Part shown: piece by piece, positions 48,599 to 61,260 of the stretch | Layout of the letters: each line of letters starts with the position of its first letter | Position numbering within the stretch: position 1 is the stretch's first letter | Source: Unio delphinus | Taxonomy: Eukaryota; Mollusca; Bivalvia; Unionida; Unionidae | Assembly: GCA_029339505.1 (NCBI GenBank) | Contig: JAQISU010001235.1 | Location: 33,083,315 to 33,147,314 of the forward strand | Length of the DNA stretch: 64,000 nucleotides | Direction: 5' to 3' | Notes under the pieces: generated by a model | What the model saw: the letters and a program-made list of their open reading frames with translations, nothing else | Told to the model about the DNA's origin: nothing | The model's database searches: none | Made by a program: the position numbers and the translations under genes

Positions 48599-50986
48599 CC
48601 CCCCCCCCAAAAAAAAAACTTAACAATACAGACTCTAAAATAAACAATCATGTATATTGATACTATTACTTCCAGACGTTCGTATAGCTTTTAAAAGTGT
48701 ACTTAATTTCTAAGCGTGCTAAAGGCAATGTGTGTATATCATGTATTGTCAGGATAGAGACATTTTATTGCCTTGTTTTGTTCAATCCAAATCTGGCCAA
48801 CAAACCATTTCCACTCTTGCCAGTTACATACACAAAGGTGGCCAGCACTGATTTATGTTTTAGAGAAATTAAAACTACTTTGGTCTTACCATAAGAATCA
48901 CGTAGTGTTTTGTCTTTCGTTTCAACGTTATTTTCTCTAGGTTTTATTATCATTTTTTTTATCATTATTATGAAGTAATTGTTTGATCTGTTCTTTGAAC
49001 TCCTCAATATGTTCTAGCTGAAAGATTTCAGATCACATGGTGTGGGTTTAGCAACAAACAACGTAGTTTCAGCAACATCCGGCGTTGTTTGTCTGCATAC
49101 ATTTGTCAAGCTAATAGTATCATCTGCTTCTGTGTGAACTTGTGCAAATACAACATTGTAATTATCGTAAACAAGATTTTAAATTGTACGAGCAAACTTT
49201 TCACCAGACTCAGCTACTGACCAGTAATGGAGAGAGCAAAATTACAAGAATAAAAGATTCAGGGGTTTTGGAAATTTCAAGGAACTACACTTACAGTGAC
49301 AAAAACGTACTGATTACCTAAAGTAATGAGCACAAAACATGAATAAAACAGTTACTACGCATAGAGCCGAAACTTTATATAAGGAAGAACACAACAGCTG
49401 GGGAAAAACGTACGAGAAACAAATTAAAACTTTAAAACTTTATCAATGTTAGACCTGCACAAAAAATGACATCATTGTCAGGTGTAATTTCTATGAGGCA
49501 TCATTGTTAAGCAGATTTAATTCCAGTTGATAATTTAGGGAGTTTTCAAATTCAATTTGATGTACCTTTAAAACGAGATTTCAAATTAAACTTAATTTAC
49601 CCCTACAGTGACCATTTTGAAAATATTGTTATTATTCAAGACTATCATGGATGGTTTCAAAATGCTTGGGAGTTAAAAAGAAAGGTTTTATAATGGATTG
49701 CAGGACAATCCTTTCAACCAGTAGGATTATCTGATTATTTTGCTTTAATCTCATTCTGCTGGGTTTCCTGTATCTAGTATTTGACAAATGGAAATAATTT
49801 TCCAACTATTTAGAATCAGAAAGGTCAAGCGATGCAGTTGGTATGATGTGATTATTTGTTCTTTTTAATATTTTGTTGTATTTATTTTATTCTTTTTTGG
49901 TCGACCTTTATCCGCGTTATAAATTTATTTTACTTATTAGCCAAAACGTTAAAGCATTTGACAATATATACTTTGCCTATATACTATTAAGAAAAGATTT
50001 CTGTAAAATTCCATGTGTTATTCACATTTATTGGTTAGTAGATTGTGAAATGTGTGGAAACGGAATAATTCGTTTTTCAGTTCCTCATATATCTGTGTTT
50101 CTTAGTAGGTGCTCCCATTGGCATTTTATATAAAGATTCTTCAAAAGCAAACAGTATGTCGCTCCGAGAACAGATTATTTTGTTTAGATAAACAGAGGTC
50201 ATATTTTCTTCTGTTTTCCAAGCAACATTTGTCTGTAAATAAAAGTCGTGCTGTTCATCTAAGAATAAAACATGCATTTGCGCACGTTATTTAATATCTG
50301 GAAAGATTAAAGCATTTCTGCGATTGGGCGCAACGTATAAACCTGCTTTAATTTTCTCGTTCTAACTTAACTGAACGTTCATTGCTCAATCCATGCTCTT
50401 TTTACAAACAAATAATGGGTGCGGAAGGTTTGCCTTTGGTACAGATACGTTTCGTTAAGTCCCTGTGAGTTTGATATTGTTGAACTCTGCAACCAAATGA
50501 ATAATATACATAAAATAACTACTTTAAGACCAATAAAAGACGTTCTGAGTGAATAAAGAAAAAAAAAGGACAAATCACAACTTTGTGCATTTTTCTTTTT
50601 TTTTTCTAATTAGTACTTGCTGATATCTTAGAATCTTCTCGTTTTTTTTCTTTAAGCAATCAGTTTATCTATATTTCATTGGTGTGAACATGTTCCTAGT
50701 TGTCTGCTAAATTGAACTATACACGAATCTTCAGGTATTTTGCTACTCTTCGAATCGTCTTACTTTTGATGCTTTCACCTTCCATTTATTTACAAGGAAG
50801 ATTGTTATGTTAGATAAGTATAGATTTGAATCAGAACATGCATGTTTTCTTTGAGCAGTGAGCAATACATTATAATTTAAATGGATAAGAAAAGTATTCT
50901 TCAGAAATAGAGAGAAGAAACGAGATATTATTTTTGTCCTCATTCATGTCTTCATTTTATTTTAAGCAGGAAGGCAAATAAAAATA
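48599..50986. other. Non-coding DNA
   Basis: CpG-normal (about 14 CpG in 50101-50700 by hand count). Short ORFs without domains; nothing recognised. Confidence 0.4.
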
Positions 50987-51200
50987 TTAAAATCATAAAT
51001 CATATCATTGCACCGAATGTGCACGTCTCCGCCAGAGATGGAATCCGCTTATATCAGATGTATTGGTATACAACAGTACGACAAATTTCCTCATACAAGA
51101 CACCGTGTCGATGCTTGTAGTAGAAATGTAATCAATTCATTGGTGTTAAGGCCATCGGGATACCAATTAATTTTTTTTTTGCATACTCAGATTTAATATT
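50987..51200 (+). repeat. Left arm of a long near-identical inverted repeat
   Basis: It begins TTAAAATCATAAATCAT. 50987-51111 matches the complement of the outer end of 62108-62391 with a single mismatch. The inner part (GTGTCGATG..GCATACTCAGAT) is more diverged. Arms point inward around 11.4 kb. Confidence 0.85.
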
Positions 51201-51458
51201 ACCACCTGGTACAGAGGATGCATAAGCGATAGAAAGTGCTACAAATGTAGAACTATAGGCTGCGACTCCAAAATTGCAAACCCAGAGAAACAGAACAGAG
51301 CACAACAACAAAAACCCTAATATCCAAAGAAGACGAAAAAAAAAATGGACATAGAGCACAAAAAAGGTTGCCACGACCCAGGAAGCAGCAATCATAGAGA
51401 AGTTTTACGAGTTCCAAGAGAGAAACGCCCACCATCAACACAAAATAACGATGAATGA
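51195..51458 (+). pseudogene. Decayed cysteine-containing reading frame, unrecognised
   Basis: 88 codons with one in-frame TAA (51318). The first half carries a cysteine cluster (GCISDRKCYKCRTIGC), possibly a small zinc-binding knuckle. The second half is basic and polar. It begins at the inner edge of the inverted repeat. Directly overlapping in another frame, a charged, coil-like stretch (51451-51663) has several stops in phase. Purine-rich bias makes chance frames likelier, so the call is tentative. No family is recognised. Confidence 0.35.
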
Positions 51459-51764
51459 CTGGGATTGAAACAACGATGAAATAGATGATGATTAGGGTAT
51501 TGAGGGCATGGAACGAGTATTAGAAATTACAGAAAAAGAAGACAATGAAAAAATAGAAGAAGAAAGCAGAGAAGACATTGAAAAAGAGAAGGAAAGAAAA
51601 ATAATATAAAAAGAAAGAACGAAAAACAAGGAAGAGAAGAAAGCAGAAAACACAACAAAATAAGAAAACGAAAAATATACTAGAAAAGAGAAGAAATAAC
51701 AGAAGAAAAAAGACCCCCACCCCACCGTACCCCACCCCACCCCGGAAACATGAAGAAGTAGTAA

Positions 51765-51971
51765 AACGCTTCAAAGATAGAGAAAGAATTAAAGGACTAC
51801 ATTTTAAAGGAAATAGAAACCACTAAGGGTGTAAATGGCAGCTATTGTAGAAAGTGTAGTCAGGCCAGAATAATTCATGCAATTATTGAACTGAATCAAT
51901 ACGTCACAATGGAAAAAGATACTTTTAAACCAAAATTACATAGACATGAAAGGAAGAAAGAGGACAAATAA
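51765..51971 (+). pseudogene. Decayed reading frame with SYCRKC motif, unrecognised
   Basis: 68 codons closed by TAA (51969). It starts right after a stop and has no ATG until near the end, so it is a fragment. It reads as a helical charged segment (KIEKELKDYILKEIETTKG), then SYCRKCSQARIIHAIIELN, then a basic tail. Amino-acid composition is much more protein-like than in the surrounding frames. A parent family could not be named. Confidence 0.4.
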
Positions 51972-52064
51972 AAATAATTCACCAAGCGCGAAAATATTAA
52001 CTATTAATTAATATGCAAATTCTCGAGCAGTCGCACGGTAGGAGAGGAAGGGGGAATACCTAAA

Positions 52065-52127
52065 AAAGGAACTAGAGTACCTAACAAAGGAACTGGAGTA
52101 CCCAACAAAGGAACTAGAGTACATAAT
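52065..52127 (+). repeat. 21-bp repeat, three copies
   Basis: AAAGGAACTAGAGTACCTAA-type units; in frame they encode a KGTRVPN heptapeptide. Confidence 0.9.
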
Positions 52128-52405
52128 AAATTAAATCTACATCTCATGCTCTGCAGATACATTTTGCTTTCAAAACAGAATAAACATTATTTTTATATTT
52201 CTCTCTCGGACCAAAATTAAAAACATTTAAAAATCTCAAACGAAAACTGAATAATACTAAACTTGCGCCACATTTGTTCTCATTTATATTCACATTTCTT
52301 TTCCAGATTAACACCAGAAATTGACAAAACTTACGAAATATTGTTTAAACTTTACATAAAATAGTTAAGTTGAATATTTTCTGTTACATCCAATCTTGTT
52401 TATAA

Positions 52406-52528
52406 AGCAAAGCTCTGCACGAAACTATTGAACATTTGCTCCATACAAGTGCATTATACAGAGCACCTACCAAGGACATTTTTCATCATGTTCACGCTCA
52501 AATTGGCTTCAATTCTGTTACCAATTAA
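52406..52528 (+). pseudogene. Short coding-like fragment, unrecognised
   Basis: 40 open codons between stops with balanced composition (SKALHETIEHLLHTSALYRA and onward). It is in line with the other relics of this interval, but too short for identification. Confidence 0.25.
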
Positions 52529-52875
52529 AGGTACACGATACTCTATTAGTTTATATTTTAAGATTGACATAAGAAGACCATATATGCTTTAAATTACTAA
52601 TCAAGATTACTTCCCAATAAGTCAGATGTTTCCCATTACGTCCGTGCGAAAACCAATTTTAGTCGTTTTTACGAAAGATTGACAAGAAATGTTTGACTAT
52701 TACTTCAAACAGCTTCAAAATACTAAGGATGTTTTCCATCAAATTAATTTCAGTCCCTTCTAAGAAATATAATTTTACAATGAAATTAGACAAAGTAAAG
52801 TGTGCTCGACTAAAGGAGTAGAGAGCAACACGCAGAAAAAAAAAAGAAATTAAGAAATAGAAGTGTTAATTATAA

Positions 52876-53216
52876 CAAGGCACCGTGTGCGAGCACGAGA
52901 TTAGTGGTGAATGTCGCCTCACGATAGAGCTTAATGGCTGAAGCGAAGCGTACAAGTCTACTGCTTATATAAGAAGACAATGCGAAAAACTAAGGCTGGA
53001 TAAAGAGCCCGAACCCCTTCCCAAGACCGACGCAGAGAGAAGAATGTGTGCACAACAGAGGAAATATCTTTGCAGATCCAGCCGATATTTGACGCCTCTT
53101 CCGCGATAACCCAAAGGCCAATTACACCTCCTCCAAGAACAACTATGCCACCCTCAACGCCAATTACTGAAATAGGAGCACAGCGCCCGTTGTTGCCAGA
53201 AATATTGACTAACTAA
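52876..53216 (+). pseudogene. Decayed reading frames, unrecognised
   Basis: 52876-53109 is open except for one TGA (52939) and ends in a Lys/Arg/Glu-rich part (IRRQCEKLRLDKEPEPLPKT). The overlapping frame 53004-53216 is open for 70 codons and Pro/Thr-rich (ITQRPITPPPRTTMPPSTP). A frame change between them would fit a single degraded gene. The region is clearly richer in GC than its flanks. Confidence 0.35.
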
Positions 53217-53393
53217 CTGTGGGTGCATTAGGGGGGAGAGGCGCCAGGGAAACAAAAAGATAAAGAGACGAGACACGAGACAACAGGAGTAGGGAATAAA
53301 AACCAACATGCAGTAGCAGCTGCACTACCAACAACAGCAGCGGCAGCTGCAATGAAGAAAGACTGCGGAATAATCAATGGGGAAACACAACAA

Positions 53394-53396
<3 letters not shown>

Positions 53397-53456
<60 letters not shown>
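53397..53456. repeat. (GA)n microsatellite
   Basis: About 30 AG units. Confidence 0.98.
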
Positions 53457-53457
<1 letters not shown>

Positions 53458-54454
53458 AAATTCAACACCTTATTTCTACTGGCTTAATGTATCATCTTTT
53501 TGAACTAATCTTTACAGTTAAATTATAGATAGAAAACGATGTAGTTAAGTCAGTCCTCTAACAAAAGGGGATATACCAACAACAAAGCAAACACAAAGGC
53601 ACCACAACAACAAAAGCAAATACAAAAGCACCACACAAAAGGGGAAAAGAAAATGACTTTGGCAAAGGAAACAAAATACAAGTGGAAGAAACGGGCAAGG
53701 AAACAAGCCCATCAGAGCATCAGTGCCTAGGAGGCATAGAGCACGAGCCCAAATTTTAAATATATAAACAGTTTTAGACAAATCAATGAGTATTTGACAG
53801 AACAAAACTACAGCAACGTCGTACAAAATTCTTGTCTCCAAAACAGTAAATAATATACGTATTTTTCTTGTTATTTCAACACAGAACACAGTAAAGTGAT
53901 GACAGGGAACAGCAAATAAAACATAAGACCAATTTTTATAAAAAGATTTAGAACACCCGAGGCGACATCTCCATGTCCCATCCAGCTAGATATGCTGGGA
54001 AAGGTTAAGGGATGCCTACATAATGAAATAGTAGACTGTCGTTAACGGTGCAATAAAAAGATTGTTGTTGTGCATTGCTAATATATTAGATGAACATATA
54101 AATTATATCACATAAGCCACCAACTCGAAACGACGATTGTTTTCATACTTGATGCCTTTTATAAACCTGAGAAGGACATAAGCAAACTCCGTGATGGAAT
54201 TGCAACTAACAAAGAGAATGAATTGTAAACGTTCTCTGCAAAATGTATTTAAATATAAACACATCTTCCAGGAACAATTAGTGTTTTTACCACGTACAAG
54301 AATATATTGTTTGGCTTTGAATCTGGTATATTTTTGGGGGCTTTTAAACATAAAATTTTATGCAAATCAGTCAAGACTGAATTAAACCTCACTAAAACAG
54401 TATCATAAATTCACATGATCCTGTTTAATTTGCCGATGAAGTTACCGTAGTATT
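53457..54454. other. Non-coding DNA with a possible SINE tail
   Basis: 53952-54075 (CCATCCAGCTAGATATGCTG...GTCGTTAACGGTGCAATAAA...TTGTTGTTG) resembles the 3' part of a SINE but cannot be assigned. Confidence 0.3.
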
Positions 54455-54880
54455 TGCACATCTTTTTCTTTTGTTTGTATCTCTCTACTATTTTGAAAAA
54501 CAAAAAGCTTCAGGAATATAAAAATGCAAAACATTTAGTCGTTTCATTCACTGATTTAGACGTTCTAAAATGTATGTCGCTAGAGTATCCCAAACGCTTT
54601 CAGCTTGTTGGCATTTCAAATCAAATGGGAGTTTCTTTAATAATATGGTTTCCATATCTGCCAGACTATGTTCTCGATCAACGTATTAGATATAATTCAT
54701 AGTTTTTGACAATGTCAATAACTCCGTAAATTTTGGACGTGCATCTCTTTTAAAATATGAAAATCAGAGTTCCTCCATTTTATTTGTTTGTTTATTTTAT
54801 AAATATTAAAATTAGACATTGCAAATATTTTACACAGCTGACACGGTTCACAATAAATAGACTGTTCTAGAAACCAAACA
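54455..54880. repeat. Unidentified dispersed repeat, copy 3
   Basis: Aligns in order with 37985-38350 and ends with GACTGTTCTAGAAACCAAA as at 39248. Confidence 0.5.
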
Positions 54881-55364
54881 AAAAGAGTATCATATCATGA
54901 AGGGAAAAGGTTGGCAATAAATTGGCACATATTGTACAAATTAGTACTGAAAGAGCTAAAAAAATCTCAGAACTAAAGAAACATATATACTAAAGTAAAA
55001 TATAACAGATGATGAAATATTGTTCAAAAAGAAATATAGAGAATGATATATTTTGCCAAAAAAATGTTGCAAGCTGTGAGAGGATTAGCAGCTAATATTT
55101 AACACTTTTCAACCAAATGAGCAAGGACAAAATCATTGAAATTAATGTTTTAGAAAGAACAGAGAGAAGATGAAAACGCTAGAAGACTGTGTCATTGGGA
55201 GTAGTGACAGAGAGACTTCAATAATGCAATTAAACAAAACGTCAATGAATGTAAAACTCTATTGAATTATTTTAGCAAAAGAAATTACTGACTTTAAGAG
55301 GTAGCTGCCAACACTAATAACATTAGTCCATTTCAAAATAATTGGAATTCAACAGAAATAAGAC

Positions 55365-55447
55365 CCCCCCCCAACCCCCTCATAGAAATAAGACCCCCCC
55401 CCCCCCCAACCCCCTCATAGAAATAAGACCCCCCCCAACCCCCTCAT
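55365..55447. repeat. C-rich tandem repeat, three copies
   Basis: CATAGAAATAAGACC followed by C runs of differing length and AACCCC, repeated. Confidence 0.9.
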
Positions 55448-55468
55448 AGAGGAAATGCAAATGAAAGT

Positions 55469-55855
55469 ATGATACAAGAGATTATTTATCAAAAACTGGT
55501 TGAAAATATTGACGAGATGCAAAATATTATTGATGAACTAGACAAACGGATGAAAAATCTAAATCTGATTTATCAACGACAATAGACACATGAAAACTTA
55601 ATTAGTTTTGTTGTAGTACATAAAAAGACCAACACATTACGTGGTACCGTGTATACAATCAAAACCAAACGAAACGGAAATATCAAAATATTTAAAACTA
55701 AGCCGAGCAAGGGAATAGTTTTTAAAAGTCTTGCACTGAATGTTGTAATGGATGAATCAAAAAGATAAACTAATGCTAGCAAAACGATGTTTAAAGAGAT
55801 GATCGAAGGGCTGATACTGTTATACGATTACGAATTACAACTGGAATCAAATTAA
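55469..55855 (+). pseudogene. Decayed 128-codon gene with two in-frame stops, unrecognised
   Basis: One continuous phase from ATG 55469 to TAA 55853, broken only by TAG (55583) and TAA (55766). The first third is a leucine/isoleucine heptad-like helix (QKLVENIDEMQNIIDELDKR). The middle looks like beta-strand-rich basic sequence (ENLISFVVVHKKTNTLRGT). The last third is again helical and acidic (MFKEMIEGLILLYDYELQLE). Three consecutive protein-like segments in the same phase argue that this is a real degraded gene. No family is recognised. The antisense frame is a hydrophobic shadow. Confidence 0.5.
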
Positions 55856-56552
55856 GTGTCCGGCAAAAAACAAATTTAAATCAAACCTCTTATAGACAAA
55901 CCAAGAAACAAGCAAAACAAAGGTTTGTTGGAAATGTTTCTATCGTCATTATTTTTTCTTCTAGGGCGCGTATTTATTTTTATATTGTATTAGCGGTAAA
56001 CATCAAGCGTGTTGCGTCCACTCTGAACTTTAAAACAAGAATATTCCGGTATTCGCAGTAAAAAAGAGAAGAAACAGGTATATATTATTTAAAAGCGAAT
56101 GACATGTTAATAATTAGAATCAAAACATGAGAGGGGACCCATTCTGCTATAATATGTGATAAATCTGGAAGCAGTATCAGCATTCGCTCATGGCCTAACC
56201 ATAACGTTTGTTACAATTCACTACTAAATTAAGAACATTGATCTTAACCTTCATACTTACTTTCATTGTTTTAAAAAATGTCACTTAGTCAAAGTATTAA
56301 ACCTGGTATGCTTTAGAAAAATATATACTGTAACAATGAAAATCCACTTCGTTATCTACTCTCAATCATTAGAAATAAAGAAAAGATAACATATTTTTTC
56401 TGTTCTCTTTCAACATCCATCAATTTTAAACTTGCACAGAGAGCTAGTATTAGTGCACTGTAACAATCAGTTTTTTTTGTTCTTCATACAGACATATCTA
56501 AATACTTTATGTATGGTCATTGTCAGAGGTGAAGATGTTGCGAGATCCGATC

Positions 56553-56556
<4 letters not shown>

Positions 56557-56618
<62 letters not shown>
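56557..56618. repeat. (TA)n microsatellite
   Basis: About 30 TA units. Confidence 0.98.
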
Positions 56619-56620
<2 letters not shown>

Positions 56621-56689
56621 AACAAATTCTTATGATCCACCATTGACTTATTTATAGCGATGCTAGTATTATAATTATTGTTATTATCA

Positions 56690-56744
56690 CCATTCTTCTT
56701 TCCTCTTTTTCTTCTTCTTCTTCTTCTCATTATTATTATTATTA

Positions 56745-56779
<35 letters not shown>

Positions 56780-56806
56780 GTTAGTAGTAGTAGTAGTAGT
56801 AGTAGC

Positions 56807-56839
<33 letters not shown>

Positions 56840-56885
56840 TGTAGCACATTAATACCTTTAGTAATAGCAGAAGTAGTAGTAGTGG
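56690..56885. repeat. Compound trinucleotide repeat (CTT)(ATT)(GTA)
   Basis: Successive CTT, TTA/ATT and GTA/TAG runs; poly-Ser/Ile/Leu ORFs here are artefacts. Confidence 0.97.
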
Positions 56886-57005
56886 TATAGTAAATTCAGT
56901 GACCGATTTTACTTCTTAATGCAACAAGTTTTGTCGTTGATAAATTGCTGAAGAAACTGAAAAATACCATCCCAAAGCATTGATGAGGTAATTATTCTCT
57001 GAGGC

Positions 57006-57205
57006 TGAGGGTGGGTGAGGCACAGTGACTCAGTGTTTACAGTGACGGACTTGAGATATAAAGGGTGCGGGTTCAGATCCTACTAGCGGATCAGCCTGAG
57101 TCGGCCACAGTGGTGTGTAATTGGGCAAGACACTTTAATCAACTGCGTCGGCGCTAAATGACCTTCTTGTGTTGCTGTGCTATATAACACCAAATCAATA
57201 ACATT
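57006..57205 (+). mobile_element. tRNA-derived SINE, family C
   Basis: A head with GGGTGCGGGTTCAGATCC (B box) is followed by a body with TTGGGCAAGACACTTTAATC and an end TATATAACACCAAATCAATA, then a GT run. Distinct from families A and B. Confidence 0.6.
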
Positions 57206-57775
57206 GTGTGTGTGTGTGCGTTCATGTGTGCAGCAAAAACTACTCATTATTTGCAAACTTCTGCAACATCTTAATCATATAAAGGAAACCTTAAACCTAA
57301 ATCTAACAATTTCCATGGTAACTGTTCTCTATTGCGTGAATTCAGCTATAATCTTAGGATATTTTCGAAACTATTATTCGAAAACAAATACAATACGATC
57401 ACATAAATGTCTTTTTAGGGAAGGTACATTTTTTTTACTTTATTGCCAAATCATTTGCAAATGTAATATAAGACTGTTGGCTGCTGTGAAATAATGACCC
57501 TTCTTTTTAATTGTACTTAATTAAACAGACATGTCAGGAAAATAGGAAAATCGAAATCCGCAAAATACCATTTGCAAGTTAATCATTAATGTTTGTGTTT
57601 CTTGGAGAAGGGGTCTAAAATAACACACATAAATGCAGCCGTACACTGTATACGACACGTTCATAAAAAAAATGTGTTATATTCTGCCGAGGAAATGAGG
57701 GCTGTTTGCCTTTAACAAAGATACGCCAAGGCAACCGGCCAAGGCGGGTATTAAGCATATGACCCTTAAACTAAT

Positions 57776-57870
57776 ACAGTAAAACCTGTTTTTATAGGCC
57801 ACCCTTCTGTCCTCATAAAAATGAAAATAAAAATGGTGTTCCAAGACATATGGTCTCTTAAAAGAAGCCC
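57776..57870. mobile_element. Fragment related to the MITE at 8066
   Basis: ACAGTAAAACCTGTTTTTAT and GACATATGGTCTCTTAAAAG match that element's left end and interior. Confidence 0.5.
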
Positions 57871-58492
57871 TCGCACTATATAATACACACCTCATTGCTT
57901 TATGAATCTGCCTCGGTAGCCATACAGTTATCCGAGAAGAGAAACTGAATTTACGCTTAAGATTAGACTATCTATATACCGTTCTCTCTGACTAGATTGT
58001 GATTAGATTATTACCGCCAACCCGCAGTACTGTACGAAGTCAAAAAACTTGCAGTCTGGTACCCTGACTTATTCACTCTATTTGCAATCGGGATTAAACT
58101 TTTTCCCCGCATTGCTCAATATTGGAGAGGAAAGAGACAAAACCAAAATTAAATTTTGTTGTTCTGTTGTAACATACGCGGTGCACTCCGCCTCCGGTGA
58201 ATCATAAATACTCGTCATATATATATTTGCATTCCTACAACTACAACCCTGGTCATATCTCGACCTCACGGAAATGGCCCAATTGTTACGATTGTCGGAA
58301 GAGGAGCGTAAGTATCTTGGTGGTGTGTACACATGGGTGAGGTTGGATAGGTATGTTGGACTGGAGTTAGTCAGTGAAACGTAGCACAGAGAACAAATTT
58401 TGCGTTTGATTCTGGATGGAATGGATAGCCAGTGTATAGTACAGAGCAGCGGGGAGGTGTGCTCTGACCATGGTACTGTAAAGATGATCCAA

Positions 58493-59241
58493 TCAACTGT
58501 GTTTTGAACGTTTTGAAGTTTCTGGAGTAGTAATTGACAAACCAGACATACTTGAGTTACAATAGTCCAGTCGTAAAAGTACTAATGAACACACAAGCGT
58601 TTTAGTGGCATCAACTGAAAGATATTTGCGAATGGAGCTGATGCGTCTCAGCTCAAGATATTCAGCCTTGCACATTTTCATGACATATTGGTACAATGTG
58701 AGAGTAATATCCAGAGTAACACCTAAGTCTCGTGCTGACTGTGTGAATTTAATATTGATGTTGCTGATATTTGTTGTATGAGGTATAGGATGTGAATGAG
58801 AAAGTCTTTTAGTTGTGATTAGAATAGCCTCATTTTTATCATCATTCATCTGCAGCATGTTACGTGTCATCCATGATTTCACATCAAAAATACACCTCTC
58901 TACTCCTTGGATGTTAGCGTCAACTTCAGTTGGGTGGCTAGACTTTTATAATTGGGTATCATCAGCGTACAATTGGAGAGTGGCTGAGTATATATAATGT
59001 AGGGAACGGGTCCAAGAACAGACCCCCGTGGAACACCACAACATATATCAACTGGGCTGGAGTGTATTCCATTTGCAGATACAATTTGTGTCCTGTTGAC
59101 TAAGTAGGACTTGAACCACTGTAAGGCTATATTCTGAATGCCAAATACATACTGTAGACGGTGAAGTAAAATATGGTCTATTGTGTCAAATGCTGCAGAC
59201 AAATCAAGGAGGGTGAGGACTCTGATCTTTCCGCTATACAA
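58493..59241 (-). pseudogene. LINE reverse transcriptase fragment
   Basis: LLDLSAAFDTIDHILLHRL, WFKSYLVNRTQIVSANGIHS and GVPRGSVLGP are RT motifs of the Jockey group. The active-site Y-A-D-D codons survive at 58969-58958 but in another frame, because of an indel after the IIYTQPLSN segment. The frame from 58882 continues as SWMTRNMLQMNDDKNEAI...ARDLGVTLD...LVCSLVLLRLDYCNS. The enzyme copied RNA at the target site in active relatives; here it is dead. Confidence 0.85.
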
Positions 59242-60640
59242 AGCATAGAGAATGTCATTAACTACTTGTAGAAGAGTAGTTTCAGTACTGCGGCAAGGGC
59301 AATATGCAGAATCTACATTGCTAAAAAGACTGTTTTAATTAAGATGATACAAATTGGGTTAGAACAACCTTTTCTAAATCAATTATATATGAACGGGAGA
59401 TTAGAAATTGGGTGATGGTTCTTTAAATGGTTATGGTCGAGTGTTGGTTTCTTAGCCGAAGTTTTACAATGGCAGTTTTGAAAGATGATGGACATTCCCT
59501 AAATGAGCGAGAAATATTAATAACATCAGTTAGTGAAGAAAACATTGGATCTAAGCACTCAGGCAGCAGTGATGTTGGAATTGGATCAAGTATACATTAC
59601 TTTGGTGCACTCTTCATCACGATTGATAAAATCCATTGAGACAGGTTAAATGCTGCTAACGGTTGTGGCTGAAATTCTGTATCGCAACTGTATGGTGACA
59701 ACGAGTCAACTAAAATTGTTTATCTCTAATGGTTTGTACCTTGTCACGGAAGAAATTTGCAAACAGGTCCGGAAGGTCTACTGGAGAGATGGTAGTTGAA
59801 AGTGGTGTACATTTGTTCCTTGACATTATTTTGGGTTGTTAGTAATCTTGAAGAGCTCTTTGCAGCTGGAACCCTCGGTGATCTTAGTACTGTTATGGGA
59901 TAATTTGGCTAAATGCACAGTGTTTGTAACGTTCTTCTTAGCGGTTCCATAGATTTGTTTATGATGAGTCTGGCGGAAAACCAAAGCCTCTCCCCTTTAC
60001 GGTGGTTTATTTTTATCAGTACGAAATTGGTCCCTAACATTACTGTACCACGGAGAATACTTTTTAATTGATACTCTGCACTTGGTGTCTGGCACATGTT
60101 TTCAAGCAATAAACGTAGGCAGTTGTCGAGTTGTTCTGCTGTAGGAGGTAAGCAAGTTGTTAGTTTTGCTTGGATGTCATGCATTAGTTTGGTTTTATTT
60201 ATCATACGGAGGTTTCTCTTAGCAGCAAATAAAGGTGGAAGGCTAGGGACTGATATTCCCTGATGGCATATAATGCAGACGATGATGATGCAAGTTCGTG
60301 CGACACAAGTGTGGACCGTAGAATATTATCATCAGGTCGATGAAGAATCCAGTCTAAAATGTTACCATGTTTATGTGTGGGTTGGTTATCTGACTGTTTA
60401 AGGTTGAAAACAGGAATGTAATCTATACGTTTTGATGTGTGACAGGACAGTTAAAGTGAAAGTTGAAATTTCCAAGAATAATCAGGTTTCCATCTATCGA
60501 ATTTCTATACTCCATGATGATTCGTAAACTGCTTCAAAAAGAGTGATTGAGTCAGCTTATTTTTTCTGCTACGAAGAGGGCGGTAGAGGCAGGAAAAATG
60601 GACTGACCTTAGTTCCAATGTGAGTATTGTTTGGACTAAT

Positions 60641-60967
60641 TCAAACGACGTGTGGCAGAATAGAAGGTTGACATTTTATCATAGAATTCTTTGTGATGAC
60701 AGCTATTCCACCTCTGCGATAGTGGCGTGGGAACGACTTGATGCTGTAACTGGTGGGAATTATATCCACGTAATTGGGCTCACCGCCTGATGCTTTTAGC
60801 CATGTTTCTGTCAAAAAGAAGACGTCGATATTCTGATCGTTAATAAAAATGTATATTTCTGATCGCTTTTCCGGAAGTCCTACTGATTGGGCATTGAATA
60901 ATGCAATACGCATCGGTATCTCTGGGATAGTTGACATAAAAGTTGACGATTTAATAGCGATTTGCAC
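60641..60967 (-). pseudogene. LINE AP-type endonuclease fragment
   Basis: RIALFNAQSVGLPEKRSEI, DVFFLTETWLKASGGE and a RRGGIAVI motif mark the N-terminal endonuclease of a CR1/L2-like ORF2; the Asn and Glu catalytic positions are visible. It is truncated after about 105 residues by a frame break. Confidence 0.8.
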
Positions 60968-61260
60968 CAGGTTATCTAAATTAACGGCCGAATATTTAAA
61001 TTGTTTGGCCGGAAAGGGCGAAAAGGAGATAACTAGAATTCTTCTTTATGTTCTAAGCCAGCCCGATTTGAAACGAGTTTCTTTTTTCGCTTCCATGTAC
61101 ATTTAAGTAATGATGAATGTATTCCCAGTTCGTTTAGTCTTGAGCACAATGTAGCATGGAGAGACAAAGAGTGCTCATTTAAAGCAATTAATGATGGTCC
61201 ATCATAGCACAAATTGGCTGACCGGCGATCACGTGATGGCGGTTTATTCAAGAACAAATG

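Larger units (their letters stand above)
58230..61260 (-). mobile_element. Broken CR1/L2/Jockey-type LINE
   Basis: Minus-strand remains in the right order: ORF2 N-terminal region (about 61257-61033), AP endonuclease (60967-60641), linker (60205-59909), reverse transcriptase (59241-58493) and a C-terminal part with HWLSIPSRIK and YTPPRYLRSSSD motifs (about 58430-58250). Many frameshifts and stops; no intact ORF and no clear 3' tail. Confidence 0.85.

Noticed and set aside
51492..51774. Minus-strand Phe/Ser-rich membrane-like ORFs
   Set aside because: Antisense of a purine-rich low-complexity stretch.
56551..56890. Poly-Leu/Ile/Ser ORFs
   Set aside because: Translations of TA and trinucleotide repeats.
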